64,000 bases of DNA from Fimenecus sp045545735 (GCA_045545735.1 JAZQBM010000010.1:124001-188000), one strand, 5' to 3'. Positions 26,197-35,653 are shown, counted from the first letter of the stretch. Numbers and translations are program-made. Notes: generated by a model from the letters alone, not told the origin.

Positions 26197-27453
26197 ATGG
26201 AATTCCGTGTTTTGACGGCAGATGAATACCGCGAATTTTTAAAGGGTAATCCGCAAGCATCTTTTATGCAGACTGTAGAGTTATCTGAATTAAAAAAAGA
26301 ATACGGCAGTAAAGTGCATTTTGTAGGCATTGAAGAAAATGGTGTAATCATTGCAGGCTCAATGATTTTAGAGGACAAAACTATTCTTAATCAAAGTCAA
26401 TTCTACGCACCACGTGGTCTTATTGTTGATTACAACAACCGTGAATTACTCGCTTTCTTTACAGAAGAACTTAAAAAACACATTAAAAAGCAAGGCGGAT
26501 TTATGCTTACCATTGACCCTAATGTATTTTACAGAATCCGCACATCTGAGGGCGAAATTATGCCTGATGACAAACCAAATGACGAAGCTGTGAACAATCT
26601 TTTAAGCCTTGGTTACAAACACTACGGTTTCAACATTTATCTTGACGCATTACAGGTTAGATGGTGTTGTCATATGAAACTTGACGAAGATTACGAAACC
26701 AAAAAGGCAAAATTTTCAAAACAGACACGCAAAAACATTAACTCCTGTATTAAAAAAGGTCTTATGGTTAAAGAAGGTACTATTGAAGACCTTCAGGTTA
26801 TGGCTGAAATCTTTGAAACCACCTCAAAACGTCGTAATTTCTTCTACAGAAGTTTAAGTTATTACCAGAAAATGTATAAGCATATGAAAGACCTTATGAC
26901 AATTTATGTGGCTTATCTTGACCCTGACATTTATTATGAACATACACAAAGTTTACTTGACAATGCAAAGAAAAACTACGAAAGTGTACTCGGGAAATTA
27001 GAAAAACTTACTGCTGGTGAGCGTCTTCTCAATCAAAAAGAAGAAGCCGAAAGACAAGTTTCAAAATACGAAAAAGAGTTAGAAAAAGCAGAACAGTTCA
27101 AAAAAGAAAATCCAAACGGCAAAGCAATTGGTTGCCTTTTGTCGCTTCGCAGTGGTGATGAATACTTAACACTTTCAAGTGGTGTATTAATGGAATACCG
27201 TCAATTCACACCAAAGTATCTTATGTACGAGCATCACATTAAAGAGGCGTATAAAGAGGGCTTTAAATACTGCAATTTCTATGGTATTACGGGGGACTTT
27301 AATCCCGACAACGAATACTATGGAATTTATGAATTCAAAAAAGGTTTCAAGCCCAATGTTACTGAATACATTGGTCAGTTTGAACTTAAAATCAGCCCGT
27401 TTTATGACGTTTACAAGTTATTAAAGAAGATTAAAGGACATATTTCAAAATGA
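26197..27453 (+). CDS. FemX/FemAB-like peptidoglycan bridge aminoacyltransferase 1
   Basis: A 418-residue member of the FemABX family, which adds amino acids from aminoacyl-tRNA to the stem peptide of lipid II. Residues 1-240 and 320-400 form the twin GNAT-type lobes (PQASFMQTVELSELKKEYG at the N-terminus, FYAPRGLIVDYNN, KAKFSKQTRKNINSCIKKG, and the terminal YGIYEFKKGF), with a long charged helical hairpin between about 245 and 310, the arm that contacts tRNA in this family. It is the first of three tandem paralogues. Which residue is added cannot be read from sequence. Its stop overlaps the next start by four bases. Confidence 0.92.
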   Translation: MEFRVLTADEYREFLKGNPQASFMQTVELSELKKEYGSKVHFVGIEENGVIIAGSMILEDKTILNQSQFYAPRGLIVDYNNRELLAFFTEELKKHIKKQGGFMLTIDPNVFYRIRTSEGEIMPDDKPNDEAVNNLLSLGYKHYGFNIYLDALQVRWCCHMKLDEDYETKKAKFSKQTRKNINSCIKKGLMVKEGTIEDLQVMAEIFETTSKRRNFFYRSLSYYQKMYKHMKDLMTIYVAYLDPDIYYEHTQSLLDNAKKNYESVLGKLEKLTAGERLLNQKEEAERQVSKYEKELEKAEQFKKENPNGKAIGCLLSLRSGDEYLTLSSGVLMEYRQFTPKYLMYEHHIKEAYKEGFKYCNFYGITGDFNPDNEYYGIYEFKKGFKPNVTEYIGQFELKISPFYDVYKLLKKIKGHISK

Positions 27454-28724
27454 AAATTGTTGAATTAGAAAAACAGGAATTTATTGAGTTTTGCAACAAT
27501 AATCCGCAAGCGTTATTCTTTCAGTCACCTTATTGGATTGAAATTAAAGAGCAAAACGGGTGGTCAGGCAAGATTTTAGGCGTTAAGGAAGACGGCAAAA
27601 TCGTTATTGCCACAGTTCTGTTATATAAAAGTCTTAAAGGCATTATTAAATTTGCATATGCTCCACGCGGATTTTTAATGGATTACCAAAATTTTGATTT
27701 ACTTGAAGAATTCACAAAAGAAATCAAAGAATATCTTAAAAAAGAAAATGTTGCATTCTTAAAAATCAATCCTTATGTTGACTATCAACTCCGCGATATT
27801 CACGGCAATATAATCCCAGATACAAAAAATGATGCTTTAATAGAAAAATTAAAATCTTTAGGTTACAAGCACTATGGTTTTTACGTTGATATGGACGAGA
27901 AAAAGGATTTAGAACCTCGTTGGATTTCTGTTCTTGACATTAAAGGCAAGACTATTGACGAGTTATTTAAAAATTTCCGTAGTGGTACTAAATGGGGCAT
28001 CAACAACAGTAAGAAGAATTTTATCACGCTAATCGAAGCTGATGAAAGCAACCTTGTTGAGTTTAAAAATCTTATGCAACACACCGCTGAAAGACGCGAA
28101 TTTGTTGACCGTCCCCTCTCCTATTATCAGGAAATGTTTAAAGTGATGAATCGCGAAAACGCAGTTAAAGTTCTTTTAGCAGAAGTTAATCTTAAAGAAT
28201 TACTCGATTTCACAAAAGCACGTTTTGAAAAAAATGCAAAGCGTCTTACTGTTATTGAGGGCAATCCTAAAAACGTTAATGAATACAATGAAATCAAGTC
28301 ACAACAAGAAAGTATTGCAAAGAAAATTGAATCTCTCACCGCTGATGTAAATGAATATGGCGACAAAAAAATCATTGCAGGCGGTTGGTATATGCTTTAT
28401 GCAAAAGAAGTTGTTTATCTTTTTGGTGCAAGCTACAAACCATTTATGAAATACAACTCACAATATTTATTGCAGTATGAAATGATTAAATATGCCATTG
28501 ATAACGGTTATGACAAGTTCAATTTCTACGGTATTGACGGCAATTTCAATGAAAATTCAAAAAACTACGGTTTATTTGATTTCAAGCGTGGATTCAATGC
28601 TGACGTTCACGAGTTAATTGGCGAATTTGATTTAATTATCAACAAAACACAATTTACACTTTATGAGCTTATTTTCAAAGGTTATAAAGTATTAAAAACT
28701 ATTCAGAAAAAACTTATTAAATAA
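27450..28724 (+). CDS. FemX/FemAB-like peptidoglycan bridge aminoacyltransferase 2
   Basis: A 424-residue paralogue of its neighbours with the same layout: N-terminal NPQALFFQSPYWIEIKEQNG, a YAPRGFLMDYQN strand, a TKWGINNSKKNF basic segment, a helical hairpin arm (about 245-305), and a NFYGIDGNF / YGLFDFKRGF C-terminus. It is more similar to copy 1 than to copy 3, judged by eye. Starting within the stop of copy 1 (ATGA), it is surely co-translated with it. It is likely to add the second residue of an interpeptide bridge, but order and amino acid are inferred. Confidence 0.92.
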   Translation: MKIVELEKQEFIEFCNNNPQALFFQSPYWIEIKEQNGWSGKILGVKEDGKIVIATVLLYKSLKGIIKFAYAPRGFLMDYQNFDLLEEFTKEIKEYLKKENVAFLKINPYVDYQLRDIHGNIIPDTKNDALIEKLKSLGYKHYGFYVDMDEKKDLEPRWISVLDIKGKTIDELFKNFRSGTKWGINNSKKNFITLIEADESNLVEFKNLMQHTAERREFVDRPLSYYQEMFKVMNRENAVKVLLAEVNLKELLDFTKARFEKNAKRLTVIEGNPKNVNEYNEIKSQQESIAKKIESLTADVNEYGDKKIIAGGWYMLYAKEVVYLFGASYKPFMKYNSQYLLQYEMIKYAIDNGYDKFNFYGIDGNFNENSKNYGLFDFKRGFNADVHELIGEFDLIINKTQFTLYELIFKGYKVLKTIQKKLIK

Positions 28725-28741
28725 AACTGAGGTTTAAAAAT

Positions 28742-29992
28742 ATGTATCAGTTTAAGGCAGATATTCCAATAAAGGAATTTACTGAATTTATTGAAAACAC
28801 ATCTTTTGCACCCATTCAACAGACAGAAGAATGGACAAAACTTAAGGCTAACTGGAAAAACAGTTTTTGCGGAATTTATAAAGGCAACGAACTTTGTGGT
28901 GTTGCACTTATACTTATTCGCACACTTATGCCGGGGTTTAACTACGCATACTGCCCACGCGGTCCTGTTATGGATTTAACTGACAGTGAGGCTGTTAAGG
29001 CATTCCGCGACGGTGCAAAGGAATTTTGCAAAAGCAGAAATATTTATCTTTTGAAAACTGACCCTGCAATTGTGGTCAACAAGATTTTACCTGATATTCC
29101 TGCTGAGAAATTCTTTGACCCATTTGATTTAGAGCGTGGTAAAGTTGAATTCCAGACTCTTGTAAATAATGGGTTTGAGCACAAAGGCTTTGTTATGAAT
29201 ATTGGCGATGCTATTCAGCCACGTTTTAACGCACTTATTCCGCTAAAAGATGCTGATGGCAATCCCCTCACCGCTCCCCAGTTCAAGAAGAACTACAAGC
29301 AAAAAATACGCAAGTATTTAGGCAACTTTCAGCCTGCTCGTGGACTTTACTATGAGGGTGCAGAACACACTCCTGAAAACATTACACTTTTCAAAAAGAT
29401 TTTGAGCAATACTGAGGCAAGACAACAAATTTCATTGAGGAATGAAGAGTATTTTTCAATTCTTGCAGACGCGTTCAAAGATAAAGCGTTTTTTGCTTTT
29501 GAAAGATGCAACGTAAACACATACATCGAAAATCTTGAAAAAAGATTTGAAAAAGAACCTGATATGCGTGAAAAAATCAGCGAGCAGATTGCTGATGCTA
29601 AAAAAGTTCTTGAAGAACGTGGTGAAATTATTCCACTTGCAGCTTTGCTTACAGTTTATCCGCCTAACAAAACAGGTGTTAGAATTGCAGAGTACTTATA
29701 TGCTGGTTCTGATTTGAATGTTTTTTCATCATTCTGTGCTACGCTTTGCGGACTTTGTGAACAATGTATTCTCACAACTGAAAATGGATGCGATTTTCTT
29801 GATTTAGGTGGTATTGCGGGTACTCTTGATGATGGTCTTTATGAGTTCAAGAGTCAGTTTAATCCGATTATAATTGAGTATGCAGGCGAATTCGACTTGA
29901 AAATTAATAATTTCAAGTACAATCTTATGGAAAAAGGATTGCCAATACTTAAAAAAAGTTATATGAAATTAAGAAAACTTATTAAGAGGTAA
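28742..29992 (+). CDS. FemX/FemAB-like peptidoglycan bridge aminoacyltransferase 3
   Basis: A 416-residue third paralogue, the most divergent of the set. It has IQQTEEWTKLKANWK at the N-terminus, a YCPRGPVMDLTD strand, a KNYKQKIRKYLG basic segment and a helical arm (about 255-290), and ends with FLDLGGIAGTLDDGLYEFKSQF. It has its own site upstream (TGAGG) 18 bases after copy 2. Three ligases in one operon predict a bridge built in steps or variants with alternative residues. A hairpin terminator follows directly. Confidence 0.92.
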   Translation: MYQFKADIPIKEFTEFIENTSFAPIQQTEEWTKLKANWKNSFCGIYKGNELCGVALILIRTLMPGFNYAYCPRGPVMDLTDSEAVKAFRDGAKEFCKSRNIYLLKTDPAIVVNKILPDIPAEKFFDPFDLERGKVEFQTLVNNGFEHKGFVMNIGDAIQPRFNALIPLKDADGNPLTAPQFKKNYKQKIRKYLGNFQPARGLYYEGAEHTPENITLFKKILSNTEARQQISLRNEEYFSILADAFKDKAFFAFERCNVNTYIENLEKRFEKEPDMREKISEQIADAKKVLEERGEIIPLAALLTVYPPNKTGVRIAEYLYAGSDLNVFSSFCATLCGLCEQCILTTENGCDFLDLGGIAGTLDDGLYEFKSQFNPIIIEYAGEFDLKINNFKYNLMEKGLPILKKSYMKLRKLIKR

Positions 29993-30023
29993 AAAATTCC
30001 CACTCATATGAGTGGGAATTTTT
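29992..30023. terminator. Bidirectional terminator between converging genes
   Basis: A perfect 32-base palindrome with arms AAAAATTCCCACTCAT and ATGAGTGGGAATTTTT. The A and T runs at its ends make it usable from both strands, ending the femX operon and the membrane protein gene at 30030-30920. Confidence 0.92.
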
Positions 30024-30029
30024 TGCTTT

Positions 30030-30920
30030 TTAATTTTCTTCGGGTTTATCTTTATTTACAAAGTTTTTGAACAAGAAATACACGCCTACAAACAATGCAA
30101 TTAAAATTACTCCAACTATAAAACCGATTGTAGCGTTTGCAGAATAGGTATCCGCCAAGGGCTTTAAGAATACATATCCAACTAAATCTTCCATACCTGC
30201 GTTCATTTCATCAAACTTGCTTTGTGCCACTTTAATTACAATACCATAAAGCAGTCCGATTGCACCGCCATAAAGAAGATTGTCGAAAACGGTTTTAATA
30301 TTGATTACAACAAGCACTACAAGTAAAACAACGGCAAGTGTAATAAGTTTTGTCACAGTTTCTTCTGACACAAGTATTATAAGTTTATCTGTTGACATTT
30401 TTGATGCGTTTTCAATGCTTTGAAGTACAAACCCACGAGCATAAATACTGATGGCGTCTTCAACGGTTTCAGCATTTTCGGGATTTAGTTCTTCGTTGTT
30501 TGCAATAGTTATGTTATTTTCTATTCTGTATTCAGCTTCTTCAACACTTGTATTGAGAAAATAGTCAACAAGATTGTAAACTTCTGTTTTTACTGCGTTA
30601 TTGACTACTTCTGAAGAAACTACCGCATCTACAGCATAATTCCCGAATGGGAAAAACGATGGCATTTTGTCGTCAAGATAATCAGCAACTTTGACACGTA
30701 CATATTCATTAACAGTAATTTTCTGACCATCTACCATAAATTTAACTGTACCCAAATCAGTTGTTTCAATCTGTTCGTGGAATTCTTCAGATTGCAAATA
30801 ATCTCTTGCCACACTTATAAGAGTAGCACCAAGCATTGAAACAGTAGATGCAACTACAAGAACAATTGAAAGAACGATTTTGAGAATATTAAGAATGAGT
30901 TTTACTGTTTTTTTATCCAT
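30030..30920 (-). CDS. Membrane protein of unknown function
   Basis: A 296-residue protein I do not recognise. Residues 10-35 are a membrane helix; about 36-190 form an extracytoplasmic Glu-rich region (SVEEAEYRIENNITIANNEE); three helices follow at about 192-210, 213-232 and 263-285, ending in a charged KNFVNKDKPEEN tail. No catalytic motif is visible. AGGTGAT lies before the ATG. It is downstream of the GtrA-like gene on the same strand, but a terminator hairpin separates them. Confidence 0.75.
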   Translation of the reverse strand: MDKKTVKLILNILKIVLSIVLVVASTVSMLGATLISVARDYLQSEEFHEQIETTDLGTVKFMVDGQKITVNEYVRVKVADYLDDKMPSFFPFGNYAVDAVVSSEVVNNAVKTEVYNLVDYFLNTSVEEAEYRIENNITIANNEELNPENAETVEDAISIYARGFVLQSIENASKMSTDKLIILVSEETVTKLITLAVVLLVVLVVINIKTVFDNLLYGGAIGLLYGIVIKVAQSKFDEMNAGMEDLVGYVFLKPLADTYSANATIGFIVGVILIALFVGVYFLFKNFVNKDKPEEN

Positions 30921-30937
30921 AAAATCACCTAAAACAA

Positions 30938-30963
30938 TACCCCGTACGTTTCAGTACGGGGTA
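30938..30963 (-). terminator. Rho-independent terminator after the GtrA-like gene
   Basis: Stem TACCCCGTAC / GTACGGGGTA with a 6-base loop; on the minus strand it is followed by TTGTTTT. It lies 20 bases beyond the stop at 30984. Confidence 0.88.
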
Positions 30964-30983
30964 AATTTTTCAAAGTACGAAAA

Positions 30984-31535
30984 TTATTCAGCAGCAACTT
31001 CTTCTGCCTTTTCTTCTTTTTTCTTATGGAAAAGAATTTTATCAACAGGGAAATAAAGGAAGAACTGAACTGCTGAGCAAATCATTGTTGCAATGTTCTT
31101 TGCAAGAACTTCATCACACCACTCAAATCCAACAAAAACACCTTTAAGAGTTGGGTTGAGCCAAGCTGAGAAGAAAATAAGACCGATTGTAAATACAATG
31201 TAAATTGGAAGAGCAACTGCAACATTTGCACCTGAATTGAATGTCTTTTCTTTGTTTACAAAGAAAGCAACAATCTGTGCAATGATATTTGCAACGTTAC
31301 TTACGATAAAGTAACCAAGTCCGCCAACTGCAACGGGATAAACAAATACCCACCAGCTGAAATCCTGTGTATAAAGTTCTTTTACTGCAGGAATAAGCTG
31401 AAGTGTGTTGAGAAGTACGAACTGAACAATCATTGCAAGAAGACTTACAACGATAAATTTAATGAACTGCCATACTGTAACAAGGAAAGAGCCTTTCTTC
31501 TCTGCAGCCTTGTCAATGTCTTTTAATACTGCCAT
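30984..31535 (-). CDS. GtrA-like flippase family membrane protein
   Basis: A 183-residue protein with four membrane helices matching the GtrA-like family: WQFIKFIVVSLLAMIVQFVL, a SNVANIIAQIVAFFVNKEKTF segment (the conserved N-x-x-F-x-x-N-K-x-x-F pattern), and AVQFFLYFPVDKILF. Family members help move polyprenyl-linked sugars across the membrane. A short cytosolic Lys/Glu-rich tail follows. It has its own promoter (31573-31601) and terminator. No glycosyltransferase is adjacent, so the sugar is unknown. Confidence 0.83.
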   Translation of the reverse strand: MAVLKDIDKAAEKKGSFLVTVWQFIKFIVVSLLAMIVQFVLLNTLQLIPAVKELYTQDFSWWVFVYPVAVGGLGYFIVSNVANIIAQIVAFFVNKEKTFNSGANVAVALPIYIVFTIGLIFFSAWLNPTLKGVFVGFEWCDEVLAKNIATMICSAVQFFLYFPVDKILFHKKKEEKAEEVAAE

Positions 31536-31572
31536 AATAATTTTCTCCTTTTATGTACCAAATTATGAATAA

Positions 31573-31601
31573 ATAATACCATAATATGCCTTGTAAGTCA
31601 A
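31573..31601 (-). promoter_or_regulatory. Sigma-A promoter for the GtrA-like gene
   Basis: On the minus strand TTGACT (31596-31601), 17 bases, TATTAT (31573-31578), with a TGG just ahead of the -10. Confidence 0.82.
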
Positions 31602-31613
31602 TAAATAAAATAC

Positions 31614-31633
31614 GGCGGGAGTAAGCCCCCGCC
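31614..31633 (-). terminator. Rho-independent terminator of the GntR/ABC operon
   Basis: A GGCGGG / CCCGCC stem around an 8-base loop, followed on the minus strand by GTATTTTATTT. It lies about 80 bases beyond the permease stop and just ahead of the GtrA promoter. Confidence 0.8.
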
Positions 31634-31713
31634 ATACTTTTCATTTATTTACTATTGAATTCCTGCAACACTAACTTAGAGCCGATAACCACGACGCATT
31701 GCGGAAAAAGAAA

Positions 31714-34233
31714 CTATTTCAATACGTTTACATTTGATTCGGGGAGGTAGTGGCATACTATTGAACCGTCTTCATAAACAACATAAACATATCGTCCGTT
31801 GTCGTTGTTCACAAGATAATACGGTACGCATTTTTCAAGCACTTCATTAATTTTTGTGCTTTCAAGAGTTAACAACGGGTGCTCAGCTGTTTTATAAACG
31901 GACTTGAAAATATCATAATATTTCACATCCTCATTTATAAAATCCATTAAGCCATCAAATGAATCTGCTGAAAAATGATGTGTTTCAAAAATTTCATAAT
32001 CAGCATTAAATTGTACTTCATTAAATCTACTCTCGTTTACCTGTGCGTATTTTCTATACGCATCTCCAAAAGTTACCGAGCTGTTTGTATAAAGAACTTC
32101 TTTGATTTCACCCTTATATTGAGCCTCAAACTCATAACTATTATCTTTAAAATATTTAACCGTTTCTGTCATCTGAGGGTAAATACGCATCAATGGGTCA
32201 GCAATAAAATTTGCCATTACTTTACTTAAATCGGTACCCACATATTCACCGTCAATATAATATTTTGTATAACCATTAACATATTCTTCACTAATATTTA
32301 AGCCACCGTGATACTTATCATACTCATTAACTGACGGTTTAAGTGTACCGTTTATATTGGTACATACATATCCAAGATTTGCCGTCATCAATGCCAATGG
32401 TCGTGACTTATTTTTAAAGAAATCTTCAAATGTCATTTTTGTAATGTCATTATAAAGTGCAGTTGCAAGCTCGTCACCTTTATACATTCTTTGAGCAGTT
32501 AAGTCATTGTCCTGCCAACCATTTACAGAGTGTGTTAGTATCATCTGGTTGTCTGTGTAATGCCACACGCATATTGCGTCTGTTTCTTCTGTCACACCTA
32601 TTTCATACTCAATTTGACTATAATCAATTACTTTATTTAGAGAATATTTGCCATCAGCAGAAACGCCCTTATCAGAGAAGCCCAAAAATATTTCTTCAGC
32701 TATTGCATCAAAATAATCTGAATTGCAAATTTCTTTAAGATATTTTTCATAAAGGTCCTCTGAATAAATTGCAAACTCACGGAATTTTACTTCATCATTT
32801 TCATCTTCAAAAGCAAAGACTACACTTGTTTTCCATCCGTCTTTTTTACTCTTATCTTGTTTGATTTCATCGAAGAGTTCAATAATCATATCAATATCTT
32901 TAGAATCGGTGCTCTTTATATATTCAGAGCTGCTACGAACTATGTTGTATAACATTGGAAGCCCGTCAAAACTGATTGAAACAGATTTAACATCTTCTTT
33001 TACAGGAGTTTTATTGTATTGACCGAAAACGCCTGTTTCTGCAGTTACAAAACCAAGTGCAACCACACTTATAAGCACTACACATATTGGTAATGATTTC
33101 AAAACCGTTTTCAGCTTGCGTGCCATAATAAGTTGTGTCAGGAAAAATGCAAGCAGTCCAATAACCGTGCAACCTAAAATCATTAAAATTGCATTTGCTT
33201 TGCCCAACGCATAATATAACGCATCAATAGCAAAATAAACCGCAAAAGTGAACGCACATATTGAACAAATTGCTCTTGAAACTGAGAAATGACCGAAAGA
33301 GTTAGCATGCTCTGCTTTTCTCTTATTAAACAAAACGAATGCTAAAGCTGTCAATACAATAGAAACAGCAAACCACAATACAACAGGAATAATAAATGTA
33401 CTGTCAAATTTATAGGCTTCAGGAATTTTTCCGTCAACAAGCATATCTTTATTTATAACACCAAGAAGAGTACTTGTACTAACCGATGTTACATAATGTG
33501 GACCATAATAATTTTTGTAAACATCTGTAAATGCAAATGGTAGCAATACTTCTTGATTAAATCCTATTGAATAAGCAGAATAGTCAATGTAAAAGCCTTT
33601 AAGGAAATAATCCCTTATCGTAAGGACAACATTAGTTATCATAATAGGGGTAATCGAAATTGCTGTTGCGGTAAGTCCTGCTTCGAAAATATTACCCGCA
33701 ATCATCATTGAAAATGCACCCATTGAAAGTCCTGCAAGTCCACTTACAAAAAGGCCTGAAACAAAATAAATAAATGTGTTTGTAAGATGTGCGGAAATAC
33801 CAAATTTGTCAATATTTATAAAATAAACAATTAAAACCGGAACAAGCGTACTAATAAAAAGAGTTATTGTGCCTGAAATAATTCTATTAACAAACATAGT
33901 ATTTCTTGTAACGCCTTGACTTAAAAATACGTTAACCTGTTTTTTGCTTACAAGGAAGTAGAAAGATTTTGCCGCCGTTAAAAGTCCGCAAAAAAACATT
34001 CCTGAAAACAAAAGAGACGCATCTAATGGTGAAGAACCTGTCATAAACATCTGAAGTTCGTCACGAACAGGGTTTGCTATAAACTCATTTGATGTTACAT
34101 AATCAATTACTGGTACTGTAATACTAAAAAACAGAACAACAAATGCAATTAACGGAAATGCAAGATTACCTATAAGACTTCTTTTGAAATCGTTGAAGTT
34201 TACATTATTTTTCAAAGATTTTTGTGATGTCAT
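31714..34233 (-). CDS. ABC transporter permease with large C-terminal ectodomain
   Basis: An 839-residue ABC-2 type permease. About nine to ten membrane helices occupy residues 20-430 (starting FPLIAFVVLFFSITVPVIDYV); the remaining roughly 400 residues have no helix and should lie outside the cell. The start at 34233 is chosen because GGAGG lies 8 bases ahead of it; it overlaps the ATPase gene end by 29 bases. With the GntR regulator and ATPase this is the layout of the Bacillus ytrA-type operon, linked to cell-wall-active antibiotic stress. The cargo and the role of the ectodomain are unknown; peptide antibiotic sensing or removal is a guess. Confidence 0.85.
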   Translation of the reverse strand: MTSQKSLKNNVNFNDFKRSLIGNLAFPLIAFVVLFFSITVPVIDYVTSNEFIANPVRDELQMFMTGSSPLDASLLFSGMFFCGLLTAAKSFYFLVSKKQVNVFLSQGVTRNTMFVNRIISGTITLFISTLVPVLIVYFINIDKFGISAHLTNTFIYFVSGLFVSGLAGLSMGAFSMMIAGNIFEAGLTATAISITPIMITNVVLTIRDYFLKGFYIDYSAYSIGFNQEVLLPFAFTDVYKNYYGPHYVTSVSTSTLLGVINKDMLVDGKIPEAYKFDSTFIIPVVLWFAVSIVLTALAFVLFNKRKAEHANSFGHFSVSRAICSICAFTFAVYFAIDALYYALGKANAILMILGCTVIGLLAFFLTQLIMARKLKTVLKSLPICVVLISVVALGFVTAETGVFGQYNKTPVKEDVKSVSISFDGLPMLYNIVRSSSEYIKSTDSKDIDMIIELFDEIKQDKSKKDGWKTSVVFAFEDENDEVKFREFAIYSEDLYEKYLKEICNSDYFDAIAEEIFLGFSDKGVSADGKYSLNKVIDYSQIEYEIGVTEETDAICVWHYTDNQMILTHSVNGWQDNDLTAQRMYKGDELATALYNDITKMTFEDFFKNKSRPLALMTANLGYVCTNINGTLKPSVNEYDKYHGGLNISEEYVNGYTKYYIDGEYVGTDLSKVMANFIADPLMRIYPQMTETVKYFKDNSYEFEAQYKGEIKEVLYTNSSVTFGDAYRKYAQVNESRFNEVQFNADYEIFETHHFSADSFDGLMDFINEDVKYYDIFKSVYKTAEHPLLTLESTKINEVLEKCVPYYLVNNDNGRYVYVVYEDGSIVCHYLPESNVNVLK

Positions 34234-35107
34234 ATTTCTTGTCCTCCATTTCATTTAAGAATACTTCTTCCATTGTGAGTTGATATTCATCAATAGCCAT
34301 AGGAAGAAGTGCATTGAGTTTTTCTTTCTGCTCATTTGTGTTTTTATCAAAGATAATCATTGCAACTCTGCCGTCGATTTCAAGAGATTTATACTCAATA
34401 CCTTTGAAAGCATTTTCAGTTACATCACGGTCAAAAATAAGACGGAATTTACTGTAATTCGCCGAAATATCATAAACAGAGCAGTCCATTGCAAGTTTTT
34501 TGCCGTTAATAAGTCCTGCGTTATCACAAAGGTCTGCAAGTTCCGGCAAGTTGTGTGATGAAATTATAAGCGAACATTCACTTTCTGCTACATATTCAAT
34601 GAATAACTTCTTAGTTATTTCTCTTTTTTGTGGGTCAAGTCCGTCAAATGTTTCGTCAAGAAGCATATACTTAGGGCGTGACGCCAACGCTAAAACAATT
34701 TCCGCCTGACGTTGCATACCTTTTGAAAATCCGCGAATTTTCTTTTTAGGGTCAAGACCGAATACTTCAACTAGGTTATTAAGTGTTTTAAAACTAAAAT
34801 TCGGGTGATAATCAGCATAAAACTTTGCCATACTGTTGATTGTTGCGTTCATCGGGAAATAAAGGTCATCAGGAATATAAAACATATCGCGACGGATTAT
34901 GTCATTATCAAATGTAGGAATTCCGTCCATAAGCACTGAACCTTCATCCGCTTTATAAATTCCCGCAGCAGTTTTGAGAAGTGTGGTTTTACCTGCACCG
35001 TTATAACCAATCAATCCGTAAATTGATGATGGTTCAACTTTAAATGATATATTTTCTACGGCTGTAAAGTCGCCGAATTTTTTCGTTACATTTACAAATT
35101 CAATCAT
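34205..35107 (-). CDS. ABC transporter ATP-binding protein, YtrB-like
   Basis: A 300-residue ABC ATPase. Walker A GYNGAGKTT (34-42), a degenerate signature FSKGMQRQ in place of LSGGQ, Walker B YMLLDETFDGLD and the switch His in ISSHNLPEL. About 70 C-terminal residues form an extra regulatory domain. The Gly-Tyr-Asn in Walker A and the FSKGM signature are typical of the GntR-linked YtrB class. It overlaps the regulator gene by four bases (ATGA). Confidence 0.93.
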   Translation of the reverse strand: MIEFVNVTKKFGDFTAVENISFKVEPSSIYGLIGYNGAGKTTLLKTAAGIYKADEGSVLMDGIPTFDNDIIRRDMFYIPDDLYFPMNATINSMAKFYADYHPNFSFKTLNNLVEVFGLDPKKKIRGFSKGMQRQAEIVLALASRPKYMLLDETFDGLDPQKREITKKLFIEYVAESECSLIISSHNLPELADLCDNAGLINGKKLAMDCSVYDISANYSKFRLIFDRDVTENAFKGIEYKSLEIDGRVAMIIFDKNTNEQKEKLNALLPMAIDEYQLTMEEVFLNEMEDKKYDITKIFEK

Positions 35108-35490
35108 TTTTCTTCAACTCCTTTGAAAATTTCTTTAACGAGTGCAGTAATTCTTTCTTCACTTGCTCCCATTTGTTTTGCGGTAACAAGTGCGGTTTTT
35201 ACTGCATCTAAAGATTGTTCAAGATAAATGTTCTGTGACTCTGCGTTTCCGCTGATGAATATACCTTTACCCGCAACAGAGTAAATTACCCCTTGTGCTT
35301 CCAGCTCTGATAAAGCACGTTTGACAGTATTAATATTAATGCCTAACTGGGCAGATAACTGTCTTAAAGATGGTAGCTGGTCATCTTTTTTGAGAATTCC
35401 CCTACTTATATCAAGCACAATTTGTTCTTTAATCTGCTCATAAATGGGGGTTCTTGAATGGTAATCGAGAAATATATTCACCTGTATCAC
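35104..35490 (-). CDS. GntR family regulator, YtrA subfamily
   Basis: A 128-residue repressor. Residues 10-75 form the winged helix (TPIYEQIKEQIVLDISRGIL, QLPSLRQLSAQLGININTVKRAL), and the short C-terminal helical dimer domain of about 45 residues is the YtrA-type form with no ligand-binding UTRA or FadR domain. It is first in the operon and most likely represses its own promoter, which carries overlapping dyads (see 35511-35568). GGAGGTGAT precedes the ATG. Confidence 0.93.
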   Translation of the reverse strand: MIQVNIFLDYHSRTPIYEQIKEQIVLDISRGILKKDDQLPSLRQLSAQLGININTVKRALSELEAQGVIYSVAGKGIFISGNAESQNIYLEQSLDAVKTALVTAKQMGASEERITALVKEIFKGVEEK

Positions 35491-35510
35491 CTCCTGCTTG
35501 AAACTGTATT

Positions 35511-35568
35511 AACTGTACTATTATGATTAGCACAGTTTTATAGTACATCCATATTTTTCTTTTGTCAA
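35511..35568 (-). promoter_or_regulatory. Promoter and likely operator of the GntR/ABC operon
   Basis: On the minus strand TTGACA (35563-35568), 17 bases, TACTAT (35540-35545). Two inverted repeats cover the -10 and start region: GTACTAT / ATAGTAC (35515-35521 and 35540-35546) and AACTGT / ACAGTT (35511-35516 and 35532-35537). Another AACTGTA copy lies at 35502-35508. Such dyads are the expected binding place for the GntR protein. Confidence 0.75.
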
Positions 35569-35612
35569 CATATTTTTGTAAAAATTTGTATTTCTTAATT
35601 AAATCTTAAAAA

Positions 35613-35638
35613 ACGGCAAGGTCGTTTGACCTTGCCGT
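35613..35638 (-). terminator. Rho-independent terminator after the GH51-like gene
   Basis: An 11-base perfect stem (ACGGCAAGGTC / GACCTTGCCGT) with a 4-base loop, followed by TTTTTAAG on the minus strand, 16 bases after the stop at 35654. Confidence 0.93.
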
Positions 35639-35653
35639 ACCATTATTATTCAA

